64,000 bases of DNA from Thiemannella venezuelensis (lineage in GTDB: Bacteria > Actinomycetota > Actinomycetes > Streptosporangiales > Streptosporangiaceae), in assembly GCF_014203605.1 (NCBI RefSeq), contig NZ_JACHJJ010000016.1, positions 62,001 through 126,000 on the forward strand, written 5' to 3'. The notes under the pieces are model-generated. The model saw only the letters and a list, made by a program, of their open reading frames with translations, had not been told where the DNA came from and made no database searches. The position numbers were made by a program, and so were the translations under genes. Shown one piece after another: positions 1 through 7,602 of this stretch (position 1 is its first letter; each line of letters starts with the position of its first letter).

Positions 1-2
1 CC

Positions 3-575
3 CGGCGGCTGGTCCAGGGAGTGGAAGGCGTCCGGGTCGCGGTGGAGGCACGGCTGGGGCCGCGGATGTTCGAGCGGTTCGGTGTCGACCTGGTGACCGG
101 CGTCTTCATCACCGGAATCCCGGAGACGGCCGCACCGCTCGTGCCGATGGCGGTCCCCGGGGTCGTCCAGCCTGACTACCTGCTCTATCCCCTGGTGGAC
201 ACTGTCGCCGACAAGGTCGCGGCGATGAGCGAGCGCAAGCAGGACCGGCCCAGCACCCGATTTCGTGATCTGGTGGACATCGTGCTGGTCGCACGGAACT
301 GCCCGCTCCAGGCGCGGGATCTCCGTGCGGCGTTCGCCTCGGAACGGCTGCGCCGCGCGCTGCCCGAGGTCGTCGCGCTCGACGTTCCGGATGAGAAGCT
401 CTGGCGCGCCGGGTATGCGAGCGTCGCACGCGACGCCGACGTGCCGAAGGATCTGGACGAGGCGCTCGGGATCGCGAAGGCGCTGGTGGATCCGGTGCTT
501 GACGGCCGGGTGCGGGCGGGACGCTGGGAACCCGCCGCCATGACGTGGGGTGACGGTCCGGTACGGCTCTGCTGA
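3..575 (+). CDS. AbiEii/AbiGii-type nucleotidyltransferase (5' partial)
   Basis: The reading frame is already open at the window edge, so the N-terminus lies outside; about 190 residues are present. The block DTVADKVAAMSER followed by RFRDLVDIVLVA is the conserved helix region of the AbiEii/AbiGii toxin family (DUF1814), DNA-polymerase-beta-like nucleotidyltransferases that act as toxin in type IV toxin-antitoxin or abortive-infection pairs. The N-terminal GS-D-D catalytic segment is not visible here. Any antitoxin partner (AbiEi) would lie upstream, outside the window. It ends 34 bases before a shortened CHAT gene, which suggests a defence-type neighbourhood. The family call rests on the C-terminal half only. 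Confidence 0.7.
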   Translation, partial: RRLVQGVEGVRVAVEARLGPRMFERFGVDLVTGVFITGIPETAAPLVPMAVPGVVQPDYLLYPLVDTVADKVAAMSERKQDRPSTRFRDLVDIVLVARNCPLQARDLRAAFASERLRRALPEVVALDVPDEKLWRAGYASVARDADVPKDLDEALGIAKALVDPVLDGRVRAGRWEPAAMTWGDGPVRLC

Positions 576-609
576 ATGCCGATTTTTCGGAACACGGTTT
601 TCCGGCGTG

Positions 610-1383
610 ATGGGATGGATCGCCGCGACGCGCGGAGCGCAGATCGAGTTGCGGGTGCTGCAGTACGGCGTGACCGAGGAGCGGTTGCGCGATGTCGTCA
701 AGGAGGACGAGGGCTGGGACGTCGTCCACGTCTCCGGGCATGGGAGCGGGGGGACGTTCCTGCTGGAGCGGGAGGACGGCTCGTCCCGCGAGATCACCGG
801 GAGTCTGCTCGCCGAGTGGCTGGAGCCGCTGGCCGGGCGGGTGAAGCTGGTGACGGCCTCGGCCTGCTCGTCGGCGGCGCTGACCGCGGCGGAGCACCTG
901 CGCCTGCTCGGCCTCGGGCCCGCCGTACGGGACGACCGGGCCGATCCGGCGGGCCGGGTGGACGCCGTGGACGCGGCGGACCGGGCGGACCGGGTCGGTT
1001 CCGTGGACGCGGAGGAGGCCGGAGAGGTCCCCGCGCTGGCGGTGGAGCTGGTGGATCGGCTCGGCTGCGCGGTGGTCGCGATGCGGTTCCCGGTCGTGGA
1101 CGACTTCGCGGTGGCGCTGAGCCGGGGCCTGTACGAGGGCATGGTCAGGCACGGGCAGACGCTGCCCGCCGCGCTGGCCACCGCGATCCGCGAGACGCTG
1201 GTGGAAGGGCCGAGTCCTGAATGCCCGGCGCTCTCGGCGGGGACTCCGGCGCTGTTCGGCGCGGCGGCCGGAGACCTGCGGCTCGGGGTGCGCGGCGGCG
1301 GGGAGCCGGTCTTCGGCGGTGAGACCCTCCGGATGGACGGCTTCCCGGACGAGCCGGAGCGGTTCGTCGGGGGGTCGGGGTGA
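610..1383 (+). CDS. CHAT-domain protease, N-terminally shortened
   Basis: About 257 residues from ATG 610 (an upstream in-frame start at 550 lies inside the previous gene). VVHVSGHG near residue 40 and TASACSS near residue 85 are the catalytic His and Cys motifs of caspase-like CHAT proteases, and the tail LSAGTPALFGAAAGDLRL is typical of the end of such domains. Complete CHAT domains have roughly 100 or more residues before the His motif; only about 40 are present, so the first half of the fold is missing. Catalytic residues survive, so it may be a truncated pseudogene or a split protein. The stop codon overlaps the start of a 52-codon gene (TGATG), indicating coupled translation. Confidence 0.7.
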   Translation: MGWIAATRGAQIELRVLQYGVTEERLRDVVKEDEGWDVVHVSGHGSGGTFLLEREDGSSREITGSLLAEWLEPLAGRVKLVTASACSSAALTAAEHLRLLGLGPAVRDDRADPAGRVDAVDAADRADRVGSVDAEEAGEVPALAVELVDRLGCAVVAMRFPVVDDFAVALSRGLYEGMVRHGQTLPAALATAIRETLVEGPSPECPALSAGTPALFGAAAGDLRLGVRGGGEPVFGGETLRMDGFPDEPERFVGGSG

Positions 1384-1541
1384 TGGCGCGGGCGGGCGCG
1401 GCGCTGTGCCGCCTGGTGAAGGAGGTCCCCGGCGTCAGCCTGGCCGAGCTGCTCGCCGTCCTCACCGATCCCGGCACCCTCCGGCACACCTACGACCAGA
1501 TCATCGAAGCGGTCACGACCGCCGCCGGCTCCCCGGACTGA
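1383..1541 (+). CDS. small 52-aa protein coupled to CHAT gene
   Basis: ATG at 1383 overlaps the TGA of the CHAT gene, so ribosomes can pass straight from one to the other. The product is 52 residues, helical, with Leu-rich segments (AALCRLVKEV, SLAELLAVLTD) and no membrane helix or signal peptide. I do not recognise a family. Small proteins next to CHAT proteases are often effector-associated adaptor domains, which is a possible role here, by position only. Third-position GC is high and fits coding. Confidence 0.5.
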   Translation: MARAGAALCRLVKEVPGVSLAELLAVLTDPGTLRHTYDQIIEAVTTAAGSPD

Positions 1542-1618
1542 CGGGAGGTGGGGTGGGCTGAAACGTCCGCCGTCTTCCGTCCGTTCTTCCCGTAGAACCC
1601 CAACCCCTGGAGGGACAC

Positions 1619-2080
1619 ATGGTCGGGAACCGGGTCATGGCGCTGTCGGACGGCGAGGCCGTCTCAGCTCTCTGGCTGGTCCTGGAGCAGCAGGGATCGC
1701 CGCTCGACGCGGCGCGGCTCCGGGCCGACGAGGCCAGGGTCGCGGAGGCGGCGGGCAGGGAGGACATCCGGGCGGAGATCGGGCCGGACGAGAAGGCCAC
1801 GCCGGGGGACGCGGCCAGGGCCGCGCTCCTGTACCTGGCCGAGAGCGACCCCGGCACGGTCGCCCGGGCCGCCGAGATCGCTGCGACCGGCCGGGCCGAG
1901 CGGTTCGATCCGGCGCTCATCGGGGTCGGCGCGCTGGTGCTGATCGCGGTCAGGACCGAGTTCAAGCTGGAGCGCGACCCCGAGAAGGGGTGGGCGTTCA
2001 AGCTCCACCACAGGCCGATGCGCGACTCCACGCTCGGCAGGCTGATCAGCAAGCTGATCGGCCTCTACCCGCCGCCCTGA
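1619..2080 (+). CDS. conserved hypothetical protein of CHAT cluster
   Basis: 153 residues; ATG 1619 has a good ribosome site (GGAGGG, 1609-1615 region). The N-terminal 100 residues are acidic and helical; the C-terminal part RTEFKLERDPEKGWAFKL followed by DSTLGRLISKLIGLYPP looks like a compact beta/alpha tail that I have seen in small partner proteins of actinobacterial CHAT and other conflict effectors, but I cannot name the family. No signal peptide or membrane segment. It is 77 bases downstream of the 52-aa gene and ends before a strong hairpin, so it probably closes the same operon. Confidence 0.55.
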   Translation: MVGNRVMALSDGEAVSALWLVLEQQGSPLDAARLRADEARVAEAAGREDIRAEIGPDEKATPGDAARAALLYLAESDPGTVARAAEIAATGRAERFDPALIGVGALVLIAVRTEFKLERDPEKGWAFKLHHRPMRDSTLGRLISKLIGLYPPP

Positions 2081-2101
2081 CACCCGGCACCCCTGATGCA
2101 C

Positions 2102-2155
2102 GCCGCCGTCGCGGTGCCGGCCGCGCCCTGATCCCGGCCGCGCCGTGACGGCGGC
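2102..2155 (+). terminator. hairpin after the CHAT cluster
   Basis: GCCGCCGTC (2102-2110) pairs with GACGGCGGC (2147-2155), with a further GC-rich inner pairing. No T-tract follows, as usual for actinobacteria. It lies 22 bases after the last gene of the cluster and probably ends its transcript. Confidence 0.45.
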
Positions 2156-2305
2156 AGCGCTCCGGCGCCGGCCGGTCCCTGAGACCGATCTCACGCCCGG
2201 AGCGGCACCCTTCCTGTTGGGTATGTGAACTCTGTCTGGCACGCTGTACGGCTCGCGGGAATGAAACCTGAGCTGGAGGGAATGTGACGCGGTCGGATAT
2301 CGTTA

Positions 2306-2325
2306 GCAAGAGTAATGAGTCTTGC
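2306..2325. promoter_or_regulatory. inverted repeat, likely MarR operator
   Basis: GCAAGA (2306-2311) and TCTTGC (2320-2325) form a perfect inverted repeat with an 8-base spacer, directly before and partly overlapping the start of the marR-type gene. MarR proteins usually repress their own operon through such sites over the promoter. The repeat overlaps the alternative TTG start at 2322, which favours ATG 2328 as the real start. Confidence 0.55.
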
Positions 2326-2327
2326 GA

Positions 2328-2783
2328 ATGAACACACCCAGGAAGGACCCCGTCGCGAACCTGCGCAGCGACGCCGGTCTGGCATCGGCGCTGCGCGTGT
2401 CACTGGCACGCCTGACCAGGCGCCTGCGCAGGCAGGGCACGGGCCACTCGCTGACCCCCACCCAGGTCGCGACGCTCGTCGCCGTGGAACTGCATTCCGG
2501 GATAACCCCCGGCGAATTGGCCGAGCACGAGAAGGTGCAGCCGCCCTCGATGACCCGCGTGATCGCCGCGCTGGAAGAGCGGGGGCTGGTGTCGCGTACA
2601 CCGCACCCGACCGACCGGCGGCAGGTGACGGTGAGCGTGACCGCCGAGGGTTCGGCGCTGCTGAAGGAGGAGCGCCGCCGCAGGGAGGCGTGGCTGACGC
2701 AGCGGCTGAAGGAGCTGACTCCCGAGGAGCGGGCGGTGCTCCGGCAGGCGGCTCCGATTCTGGAGAAGCTCAGCCGGATCTAG
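2328..2783 (+). CDS. MarR-family transcriptional regulator
   Basis: 151 residues, typical MarR length. The winged-helix block SLTPTQVATLVAVELHSG, then ITPGELAEHEKVQPPSMTRVIAALEERGLVSR (recognition helix), followed by the wing HPTDRRQVTVSVTAEG, is diagnostic. These dimers repress genes until a small aromatic or drug-like ligand binds. ATG 2328 was chosen over TTG 2322 because the operator-like repeat runs into the TTG. No strong Shine-Dalgarno is visible. The next gene is an MFS exporter, the classic partner, so this protein probably controls that exporter and itself. Confidence 0.9.
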   Translation: MNTPRKDPVANLRSDAGLASALRVSLARLTRRLRRQGTGHSLTPTQVATLVAVELHSGITPGELAEHEKVQPPSMTRVIAALEERGLVSRTPHPTDRRQVTVSVTAEGSALLKEERRRREAWLTQRLKELTPEERAVLRQAAPILEKLSRI

Positions 2784-2827
2784 CCGACCCCGAGGAACCC
2801 GGCGCCTCGGCCGTCCCCGCAGGGGCC

Positions 2828-2872
2828 GAGGCGCAAGTCACAGAGGCGCAAGCCGCAGAGGCGCGAGTCACC
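2828..2872 (+). repeat. three tandem 15-bp repeats before the MFS gene
   Basis: GAGGCGCAAGTCACA (2828-2842), GAGGCGCAAGCCGCA (2843-2857) and GAGGCGCGAGTCACC (2858-2872) follow one another. In the frame of the downstream MFS gene they would encode five-residue repeats EAQVT/EAQAA/EARVT, but there is no start codon in that frame between the marR stop and GTG 2984. Confidence 0.6.
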
Positions 2873-3037
2873 GGGCCGCGTGCCGTACCCGGGGCGCACG
2901 CGGACGCCGTACCCGGCAAGAGGCTCGGGATACGGGCGCGGCTGCGCCGGCGGCGGGCCGCGAGGCAGGCGGCCGCGCGCGAGGTGCAGGCCGTCGAGAC
3001 CGGGAGCGTCCAGGCCGTGCCGGAGGCGCGGGGCGGG

Positions 3038-4288
3038 ATGTTCCGGTCACTGGGCAACCGCAACTACCGGCTCTTCGCGATCGGCGGCGTGGTCTCCAAC
3101 GTCGGCGGGTGGATGCAGCGCACCGCGCAGGACCTGCTGGTCCTGGACCTCGCGGACGGGAGCTCCGCCGCCGTCGCCCTGGGCGTGACCACCGCGCTGC
3201 AGTTCCTGCCGATGGTGGTGTTCGGGCTCTGGGGCGGCATGCTCGCCGACCGCTACCCCAAGCGGAAGCTGCTCTTCGTCGCCCAGTCGCTCCTGGGCCT
3301 GCTCGCGCTGACCATGGGCGTGCTCACCGTGACCGGCGTCGCGCAGGTCTGGCACGTCTGGGTGATGGCCTTCGCGCTCGGCCTCATCGCCTGCGTCGAG
3401 GTGCCGACCCGGCAGTCGTTCGTGGTCGAGATGGTCGGCCGCAAGGACCTGTCCAACGCGATCGCGCTGAACGCCTCCAGCTTCAACCTGGCCCGCGTGG
3501 TCGGCCCCGCCGTCGCGGGTGTGCTGATCGCCGTGCTCGGCGGGACCGGGCCGATCTTCCTGATCAACTCGGTCTCGTTCCTGGCCGTGCTCGGCGGCCT
3601 GGCGATGATGCGCGCCTCGGAGCTCACCACCCCCGAGCCGGTGCCCCGGGAGAAGGGCCAGCTCCGCGAGGGCCTGCGCTACGTCCTGGAGCGGCAGGAG
3701 CTGCTCATGCCGATCCTGCTGATCGGCTTCGTGTCGCTGGTCACGCAGTCGTTCTCGATGTCGATAGCGCTGATGGCCGGGGAGGTCTTCGGTTCGGGCG
3801 CGGCCTCCTTCGGGCTGGCCTCCAGCATGTTCGCGGTGGGCGCGCTGGGCGGCGCGCTCATGGCGGCCCGGCGGGTCAGGCCCAGCAGGAGGCTGCTGAT
3901 CGGCGGCGCGGTCTCGTTCGGCCTGCTCCAGATCCTCACCGGCCTGGCCCCGTGGTACCCGCTCTACCTGCTCCTGCTCGTCCCCGCCGGCGTCGCGCTG
4001 ATCTCCGTCAACACCTCCGCGAACTCCAGCGTCCAGCTCGCCGTCTCGCCGGAGATGCGCGGCCGGGTGATGGGCATCTACGTGCTGGTCTTCACCGGCG
4101 GCGCCCCGATCGGCGCGCCGCTGATCGGCTGGATCTCCGATCTGGGCGGTCCGCGCGCAGGCGTGGTGATCGGCGGGGCGCTCACGCTGGCCGGGGTCGG
4201 TGCGGCGATAATGCTGGCGAAGGTGATCGGCAGGAGGTCGCATGCGACTGTTCGCGGCGTTGCTGCCGCCGCAGCGGGCGCGCGATGA
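3038..4288 (+). CDS. MFS exporter (MFS_3 / EntS-like)
   Basis: 416 residues with about 12 membrane helices. The opening MFRSLGNRNYRLFAIGGVVSNVGGWMQR and the loop GMLADRYPKRKLL (motif A, GxLaDRxgrkxxl) are typical of the MFS_3 group of proton-driven drug and siderophore exporters of the cytoplasmic membrane. ATG 3038 matches the family's usual N-terminus and has GGAGG at 3022-3026. The same frame stays open and coding-like upstream to the marR stop, with GTG at 2984 and 3017 as alternatives, so a basic, Ala-rich N-terminal extension is possible. It follows the MarR gene, which probably regulates it. Substrate unknown. It overlaps the next gene by 47 bases. Confidence 0.85.
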   Translation: MFRSLGNRNYRLFAIGGVVSNVGGWMQRTAQDLLVLDLADGSSAAVALGVTTALQFLPMVVFGLWGGMLADRYPKRKLLFVAQSLLGLLALTMGVLTVTGVAQVWHVWVMAFALGLIACVEVPTRQSFVVEMVGRKDLSNAIALNASSFNLARVVGPAVAGVLIAVLGGTGPIFLINSVSFLAVLGGLAMMRASELTTPEPVPREKGQLREGLRYVLERQELLMPILLIGFVSLVTQSFSMSIALMAGEVFGSGAASFGLASSMFAVGALGGALMAARRVRPSRRLLIGGAVSFGLLQILTGLAPWYPLYLLLLVPAGVALISVNTSANSSVQLAVSPEMRGRVMGIYVLVFTGGAPIGAPLIGWISDLGGPRAGVVIGGALTLAGVGAAIMLAKVIGRRSHATVRGVAAAAAGAR

Positions 4289-4904
4289 GCTCGCGCGCGC
4301 GCTGGAACCCCACCGCGCCGCCTGGCCGCGCCTGCGCTGGGCCGATCCGGGGAACTGGCATCTGACGCTGGCGTTCCTGGGGGAGGTGGCCGAGGAGGTC
4401 CTGCCCGAGCTGGAGGTCCGGCTCGCGCGCGCCGCCTCCCGCCACGCGCCGATGACGCTGGCGTTCACCGGTGCCGGGGCGTTCCCCTCGGCCCGCCGGG
4501 CGCGGGTCCTCTGGGCGGGGCTGCGCGACTGCGCGGACCCGCCCGGCGAGACGGGTCCGCACAGCGAGCCGGGCCGGTGGGGCGGCCGCCCGCGGGACGG
4601 CGCGGACCCGCGGCGGGGACGTCCCCGGATCGTCCGCCTGGCCGAGTCCGTCAGGGCGGGGGCCCGGCGGGCGGGAGCCGTACAGGTGGACGAGAGCAAG
4701 CGGTTCCGCCCGCACCTGACCCTGGCCAGGTCGCGGTTCGACGCCGACGTGAGCCCCCTGGTCGGGGCCCTCGGCCCGTTCGCCGGGACCCCCTGGGAGG
4801 CGGGAGCCGTCCACCTGGTGCGGAGCCGCCTCGGGGCCGAGATCCGGTACGAGACCGTGGCGGAATGGCCCCTTGCGGCACGGGCACCCGGTGGTCGGGG
4901 CTAG
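4242..4904 (+). CDS. thpR: RNA 2',3'-cyclic phosphodiesterase
   Basis: 220 residues. Two HxT motifs, H40-L-T in NWHLTLAFLGEV and H158-L-T in FRPHLTLARSR, form the active site of the 2H phosphoesterase superfamily (ThpR/LigT), which opens 2',3'-cyclic phosphates on RNA ends; older names call it 2'-5' RNA ligase. Usual length is 175-190; the excess comes from a Gly/Arg/Pro-rich insertion at about residues 98-128 between the two halves. It begins inside the MFS gene (47-base overlap), so translation is coupled, although the functions look unrelated. Confidence 0.88.
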   Translation: MRLFAALLPPQRARDELARALEPHRAAWPRLRWADPGNWHLTLAFLGEVAEEVLPELEVRLARAASRHAPMTLAFTGAGAFPSARRARVLWAGLRDCADPPGETGPHSEPGRWGGRPRDGADPRRGRPRIVRLAESVRAGARRAGAVQVDESKRFRPHLTLARSRFDADVSPLVGALGPFAGTPWEAGAVHLVRSRLGAEIRYETVAEWPLAARAPGGRG

Positions 4905-4914
4905 GCTCCAGGAC

Positions 4915-4998
4915 GTGGATCGTCCCCGTCGCTGGCTGCTGCCCATGGTGCTCGCACTGCTCGTGCTCTTCGTGGTGGTCGGCTCCCTGCTCTCCTGA
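4915..4998 (+). CDS. 27-aa single-helix membrane protein
   Basis: GTG 4915 opens a 27-codon frame, 11 bases after thpR. The product begins MDRPRRWLLP and then has one hydrophobic helix of about 18 residues rich in Leu and Val, i.e. a small inner-membrane protein with its basic N-terminus inside. Such tiny proteins are often missed. The coding call rests on composition and position; no function can be given. Confidence 0.4.
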   Translation: MDRPRRWLLPMVLALLVLFVVVGSLLS

Positions 4999-5005
4999 GC
5001 GCCTG

Positions 5006-5974
5006 CTACCAGGCGTACTCCTCGGGGGCCGTCTTGAAGCCGGGGAAGATCTCGTCGAGGCGGGCCAGTGCCTTCTCGTCGAGCTCGATCTCCAGCGCCC
5101 TGAGGGTGCCGTCGAGCTGCTCCAGCGTCCTCGGGCCGATGATCGGCGCGGTGACGGCCCGCTGGTGCAGCAGCCAGGCCAGGCCGACGTTGGCCGGGTC
5201 CTCGCCGAGCTCGTCGCAGAACGCCTCGTAGCGCTCGATCTTGTCGCGGTGCTTGTCCAGCTCCTTGACCATGGTCTCCGAGGCCGAGCGACCCTTGTCG
5301 ATCTTCCGCAGGATGCCGCCGAGCAGGCCGCCCGCGAGCGGGCTCCACGGGATCAGGCCGAGCCCGTAGTCCTCGCAGGCCGGGACGACCTCCAGTTCGG
5401 CGGCCCGGACGATCAGGTTGTAGTGGGACTGCTCGGAGACCAGGCCGACGCTGTTGCGGCGGCGGGCGGCCTCCTCGGCCTTGGCGATGTGCCAGCCCGC
5501 GAAGTTGGACGAGCCGACGTACAGGATCTTGCCCTGCTGCTTCAGGATGTCCATGGCCTCCCAGAACTCCTCGAACGGAGTGTTCCGGTCGACGTGGTGG
5601 GCCTGGTACAGGTCGATGTAGTCGGTCTGCATGCGCTTGAGCGAGGCGTCGCAGGCCCGGCGGATGTTGAGCGCCGAGAGCCGGTCCTCGTTGGGCCAGT
5701 CGCCCATCCCGCCGTAGAGCTTGGTGGCGATGACCGTCTTCTCCCGGCGGCCGCCGCCCTGGGCGAACCAGCGGCCGATGATGTTCTCGGTGATGCCCTC
5801 GCCCTTCTTCCACCCGTACACGTTGGCGGTGTCGAAGAAGTTGATCCCCAGCTCGTGGGCCCGGTCCATGATCGCGAAGGAGTCTTCCTCCGTGGTCGCG
5901 GGGCCGAAGTTCATGGTGCCCAGGCAGAGGCGGCTGACCTTCAGGCCGGTACGGCCAAGCTGCGTGTAATCCAT
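5006..5974 (-). CDS. aldo/keto reductase
   Basis: 322 residues, NADPH-dependent reductase of carbonyl compounds with a TIM barrel. The tetrad is visible: Asp in FFDTANVYG, Tyr in the same block, Lys in VIATKLYGG, His in YQAHHVD; the C-terminal cofactor block APIIGPRTLEQLDGTL is also present. The N-terminus MDYTQLGRTGLKVSRLCLGTMNFG fixes the start at 5974. It belongs to the YajO/Tas-like group. A perfect 18-bp MerR-type palindrome stands 18-35 bases upstream, so expression is probably induced by a thiol- or aldehyde-sensing MerR protein that is not encoded in this window. Confidence 0.92.
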   Translation of the reverse strand: MDYTQLGRTGLKVSRLCLGTMNFGPATTEEDSFAIMDRAHELGINFFDTANVYGWKKGEGITENIIGRWFAQGGGRREKTVIATKLYGGMGDWPNEDRLSALNIRRACDASLKRMQTDYIDLYQAHHVDRNTPFEEFWEAMDILKQQGKILYVGSSNFAGWHIAKAEEAARRRNSVGLVSEQSHYNLIVRAAELEVVPACEDYGLGLIPWSPLAGGLLGGILRKIDKGRSASETMVKELDKHRDKIERYEAFCDELGEDPANVGLAWLLHQRAVTAPIIGPRTLEQLDGTLRALEIELDEKALARLDEIFPGFKTAPEEYAW

Positions 5975-5991
5975 GGGACCCACCCTAGGTA

Positions 5992-6009
5992 CCTGGAGTG
6001 CACTCCAGG
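5992..6009. promoter_or_regulatory. 18-bp palindrome, MerR-type operator
   Basis: CCTGGAGTGCACTCCAGG is a perfect 18-bp palindrome. On the minus strand it is followed by TACCTAGGGT, which holds a TANNNT -10 element; a palindrome between spaced -35 and -10 boxes is the hallmark of MerR-controlled promoters. The downstream gene is the aldo/keto reductase. Confidence 0.65.
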
Positions 6010-6081
6010 CGAGTTCCGTTCCGGGCGCGTCCGTCACCGATCCACCGACGGCGGGCTCACCGGCGTCGGGACAGGGCACGC

Positions 6082-7554
6082 TCAGGCCGTCCGGCCGTAC
6101 AGGCGGGGGAGGTCGACGAGGACGATCCTGTCGTCGCCCGCCGCCGCGGCGCGGAGGTCGGCGTCGAAACCGGCGCCGCTGTAGCAGATCAGCCGGGTGC
6201 CCTCCGTGTCGTACTTCCTGACCGCCAGCAGGTCCCTGGCCGTGCGGAGCCGTTCGAGGTGGCGCAGGCCCATGGTCTTGCCCCACTTCGCCTCGCCCAG
6301 GGCGAGCAGGCGGGAAGGCCTGCCGGGCTCGCCCGGGGCCAGTGCGGCGACGTCGACCTGGATCTGCTTCCTCGTCGCGGGGTTCGGCACGATGCCGGAG
6401 GCCACCTGCGCCGGGAGCTCGCCGAACAGCTCCAGACTGTTGCGGATGGTGAACTCGCGGCACAGCTCCTCGAAGTGGGGGCCGACGACCTGGGAGCGGA
6501 AGCCGCTGCCGGAGACGGCCCAGGCCTGCTCGGCGAGTCCGCGTTCGAGGAAGCTCCACGTGCGGCGCATGACGCTCTCGTAGAAGGTGATGAGCGGTTC
6601 GGCGATCCGGTAGACGGACTTGCCGGAGGCGAACGCGTCCTGCTCGCGGATGATCAGGCGGCTGTCCTCCAGCACCGTCAGCGGGTGGCTGATGTGGGTC
6701 GAAGGGCGCCCGAGGTGGCTCGCGACGCCGCCGCGCGTGTTGTGCCCGGTGGCGATGGCCCCGAGCACGGCGTGGTAGAGGGCGGGGTCGCGGATGTCGG
6801 CCTCTTCGGCGAGGAGGTAGCGGGCCTCGCGGAAGAGCGGGACCATCGGGTTGAGCACGGTTCTGACCACCCAGTCGTCGAACTCGTCGCGTGAGGCGGG
6901 GGCGTCGGAGTAGACGAGCTCGTGCCGGTAGGCCGGGGTGCCGCCGACGACGGCGTGGAGGAGGACCGCCAGTTCGGGGTCGTGGTCGCAGCCCCAGAAC
7001 CGGGCGGCGGTGAGGTAGTCCATGGGATTCACGACGAGTTCGAGGCTCGCCCGGCCGCGGAGCGGGGCGTTGCCCGCCAGGAGACCGCCCATCACCGACA
7101 TTGCGGATCCGCAGAGCAGCAGTCTGGCCTCCGACCGCCGTGCCGTACCGCCCGGATCCAGGGCTCGCTGGAGCAGTGAGGGCAGGACGGGGCTGGCCTT
7201 GGCCAGGTAGGGGAACTCGTCTATGACGATGATGCCCTCGGGGACCGTGGCGTAGAGCCGGTCAACGGCCTGATCCCAGTTGTCGAAGTGGTACTGGCCC
7301 CCGCCGCTGGCGTGGAGGGCCAGTGCCTCGCCGAACCGGCGCAGGCCCTCGGTCTCGGTGTCGTCGGTGGCCACGAAGTAGAAACCGCCCACCTGCTCGG
7401 CGAGGGCGTTGAGGAGGAAGGTCTTGCCCTGCCTGTGCCGGCCGCTGACCACGCCCAGCCGGGTGCTGGGTGCCCGGCTCAGCGCGAACCGGCTCAGCGC
7501 GGCCCACTCGGCGTCCCGCGCGAAGACATGGTCGGTTTGTGGATCATCGGGCAC
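6082..7554 (-). CDS. AAA ATPase with C-terminal DUF234 nuclease-like domain
   Basis: 490 residues. Walker A GRHRQGKT at 38-45, Walker B GIIVIDEFPYL near 107-117, sensor-like LLLCGSAMSVM, then a winged-helix region (GGVASHLGRPSTHISHPL) and a C-terminal segment QIQVDVAAL...LGEAKWGKT that fits the PD-(D/E)XK-like DUF234 domain. This is the solitary archaeal-type ATPase family (STAND/MNS-like), cytoplasmic, often mobile, possibly a host-defence or addiction factor. The start is GTG 7554. The upstream region carries two 12-bp palindrome-like boxes 30 bp apart. The gene borders debris at 7.6-8.1 kb, in keeping with recent acquisition. Confidence 0.82.
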   Translation of the reverse strand: MPDDPQTDHVFARDAEWAALSRFALSRAPSTRLGVVSGRHRQGKTFLLNALAEQVGGFYFVATDDTETEGLRRFGEALALHASGGGQYHFDNWDQAVDRLYATVPEGIIVIDEFPYLAKASPVLPSLLQRALDPGGTARRSEARLLLCGSAMSVMGGLLAGNAPLRGRASLELVVNPMDYLTAARFWGCDHDPELAVLLHAVVGGTPAYRHELVYSDAPASRDEFDDWVVRTVLNPMVPLFREARYLLAEEADIRDPALYHAVLGAIATGHNTRGGVASHLGRPSTHISHPLTVLEDSRLIIREQDAFASGKSVYRIAEPLITFYESVMRRTWSFLERGLAEQAWAVSGSGFRSQVVGPHFEELCREFTIRNSLELFGELPAQVASGIVPNPATRKQIQVDVAALAPGEPGRPSRLLALGEAKWGKTMGLRHLERLRTARDLLAVRKYDTEGTRLICYSGAGFDADLRAAAAGDDRIVLVDLPRLYGRTA

Positions 7555-7560
7555 ATTCTT

Positions 7561-7602
7561 GAGGTATACCTCTTAGAACTATAACCCTAAGAGATATACC
7601 TC
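7561..7602. promoter_or_regulatory. duplicated AT-rich operator before AAA ATPase gene
   Basis: GAGGTATACCTC (7561-7572) is a perfect palindrome and GAGATATACCTC (7591-7602) is a one-mismatch copy exactly 30 bp away (three helical turns). Between them CTCTTAG (7570-7576) and CTAAGAG (7587-7593) form another inverted repeat. The block begins 7 bases before the ATPase start and is far more AT-rich than its surroundings, so it probably is promoter plus operator. Confidence 0.55.

Noticed and set aside
1145-1489. Minus-strand ORF opposite the CHAT gene as a possible antitoxin
   Set aside because: Arg/Ser/Pro-rich composition typical of an antisense shadow and no ribosome site.
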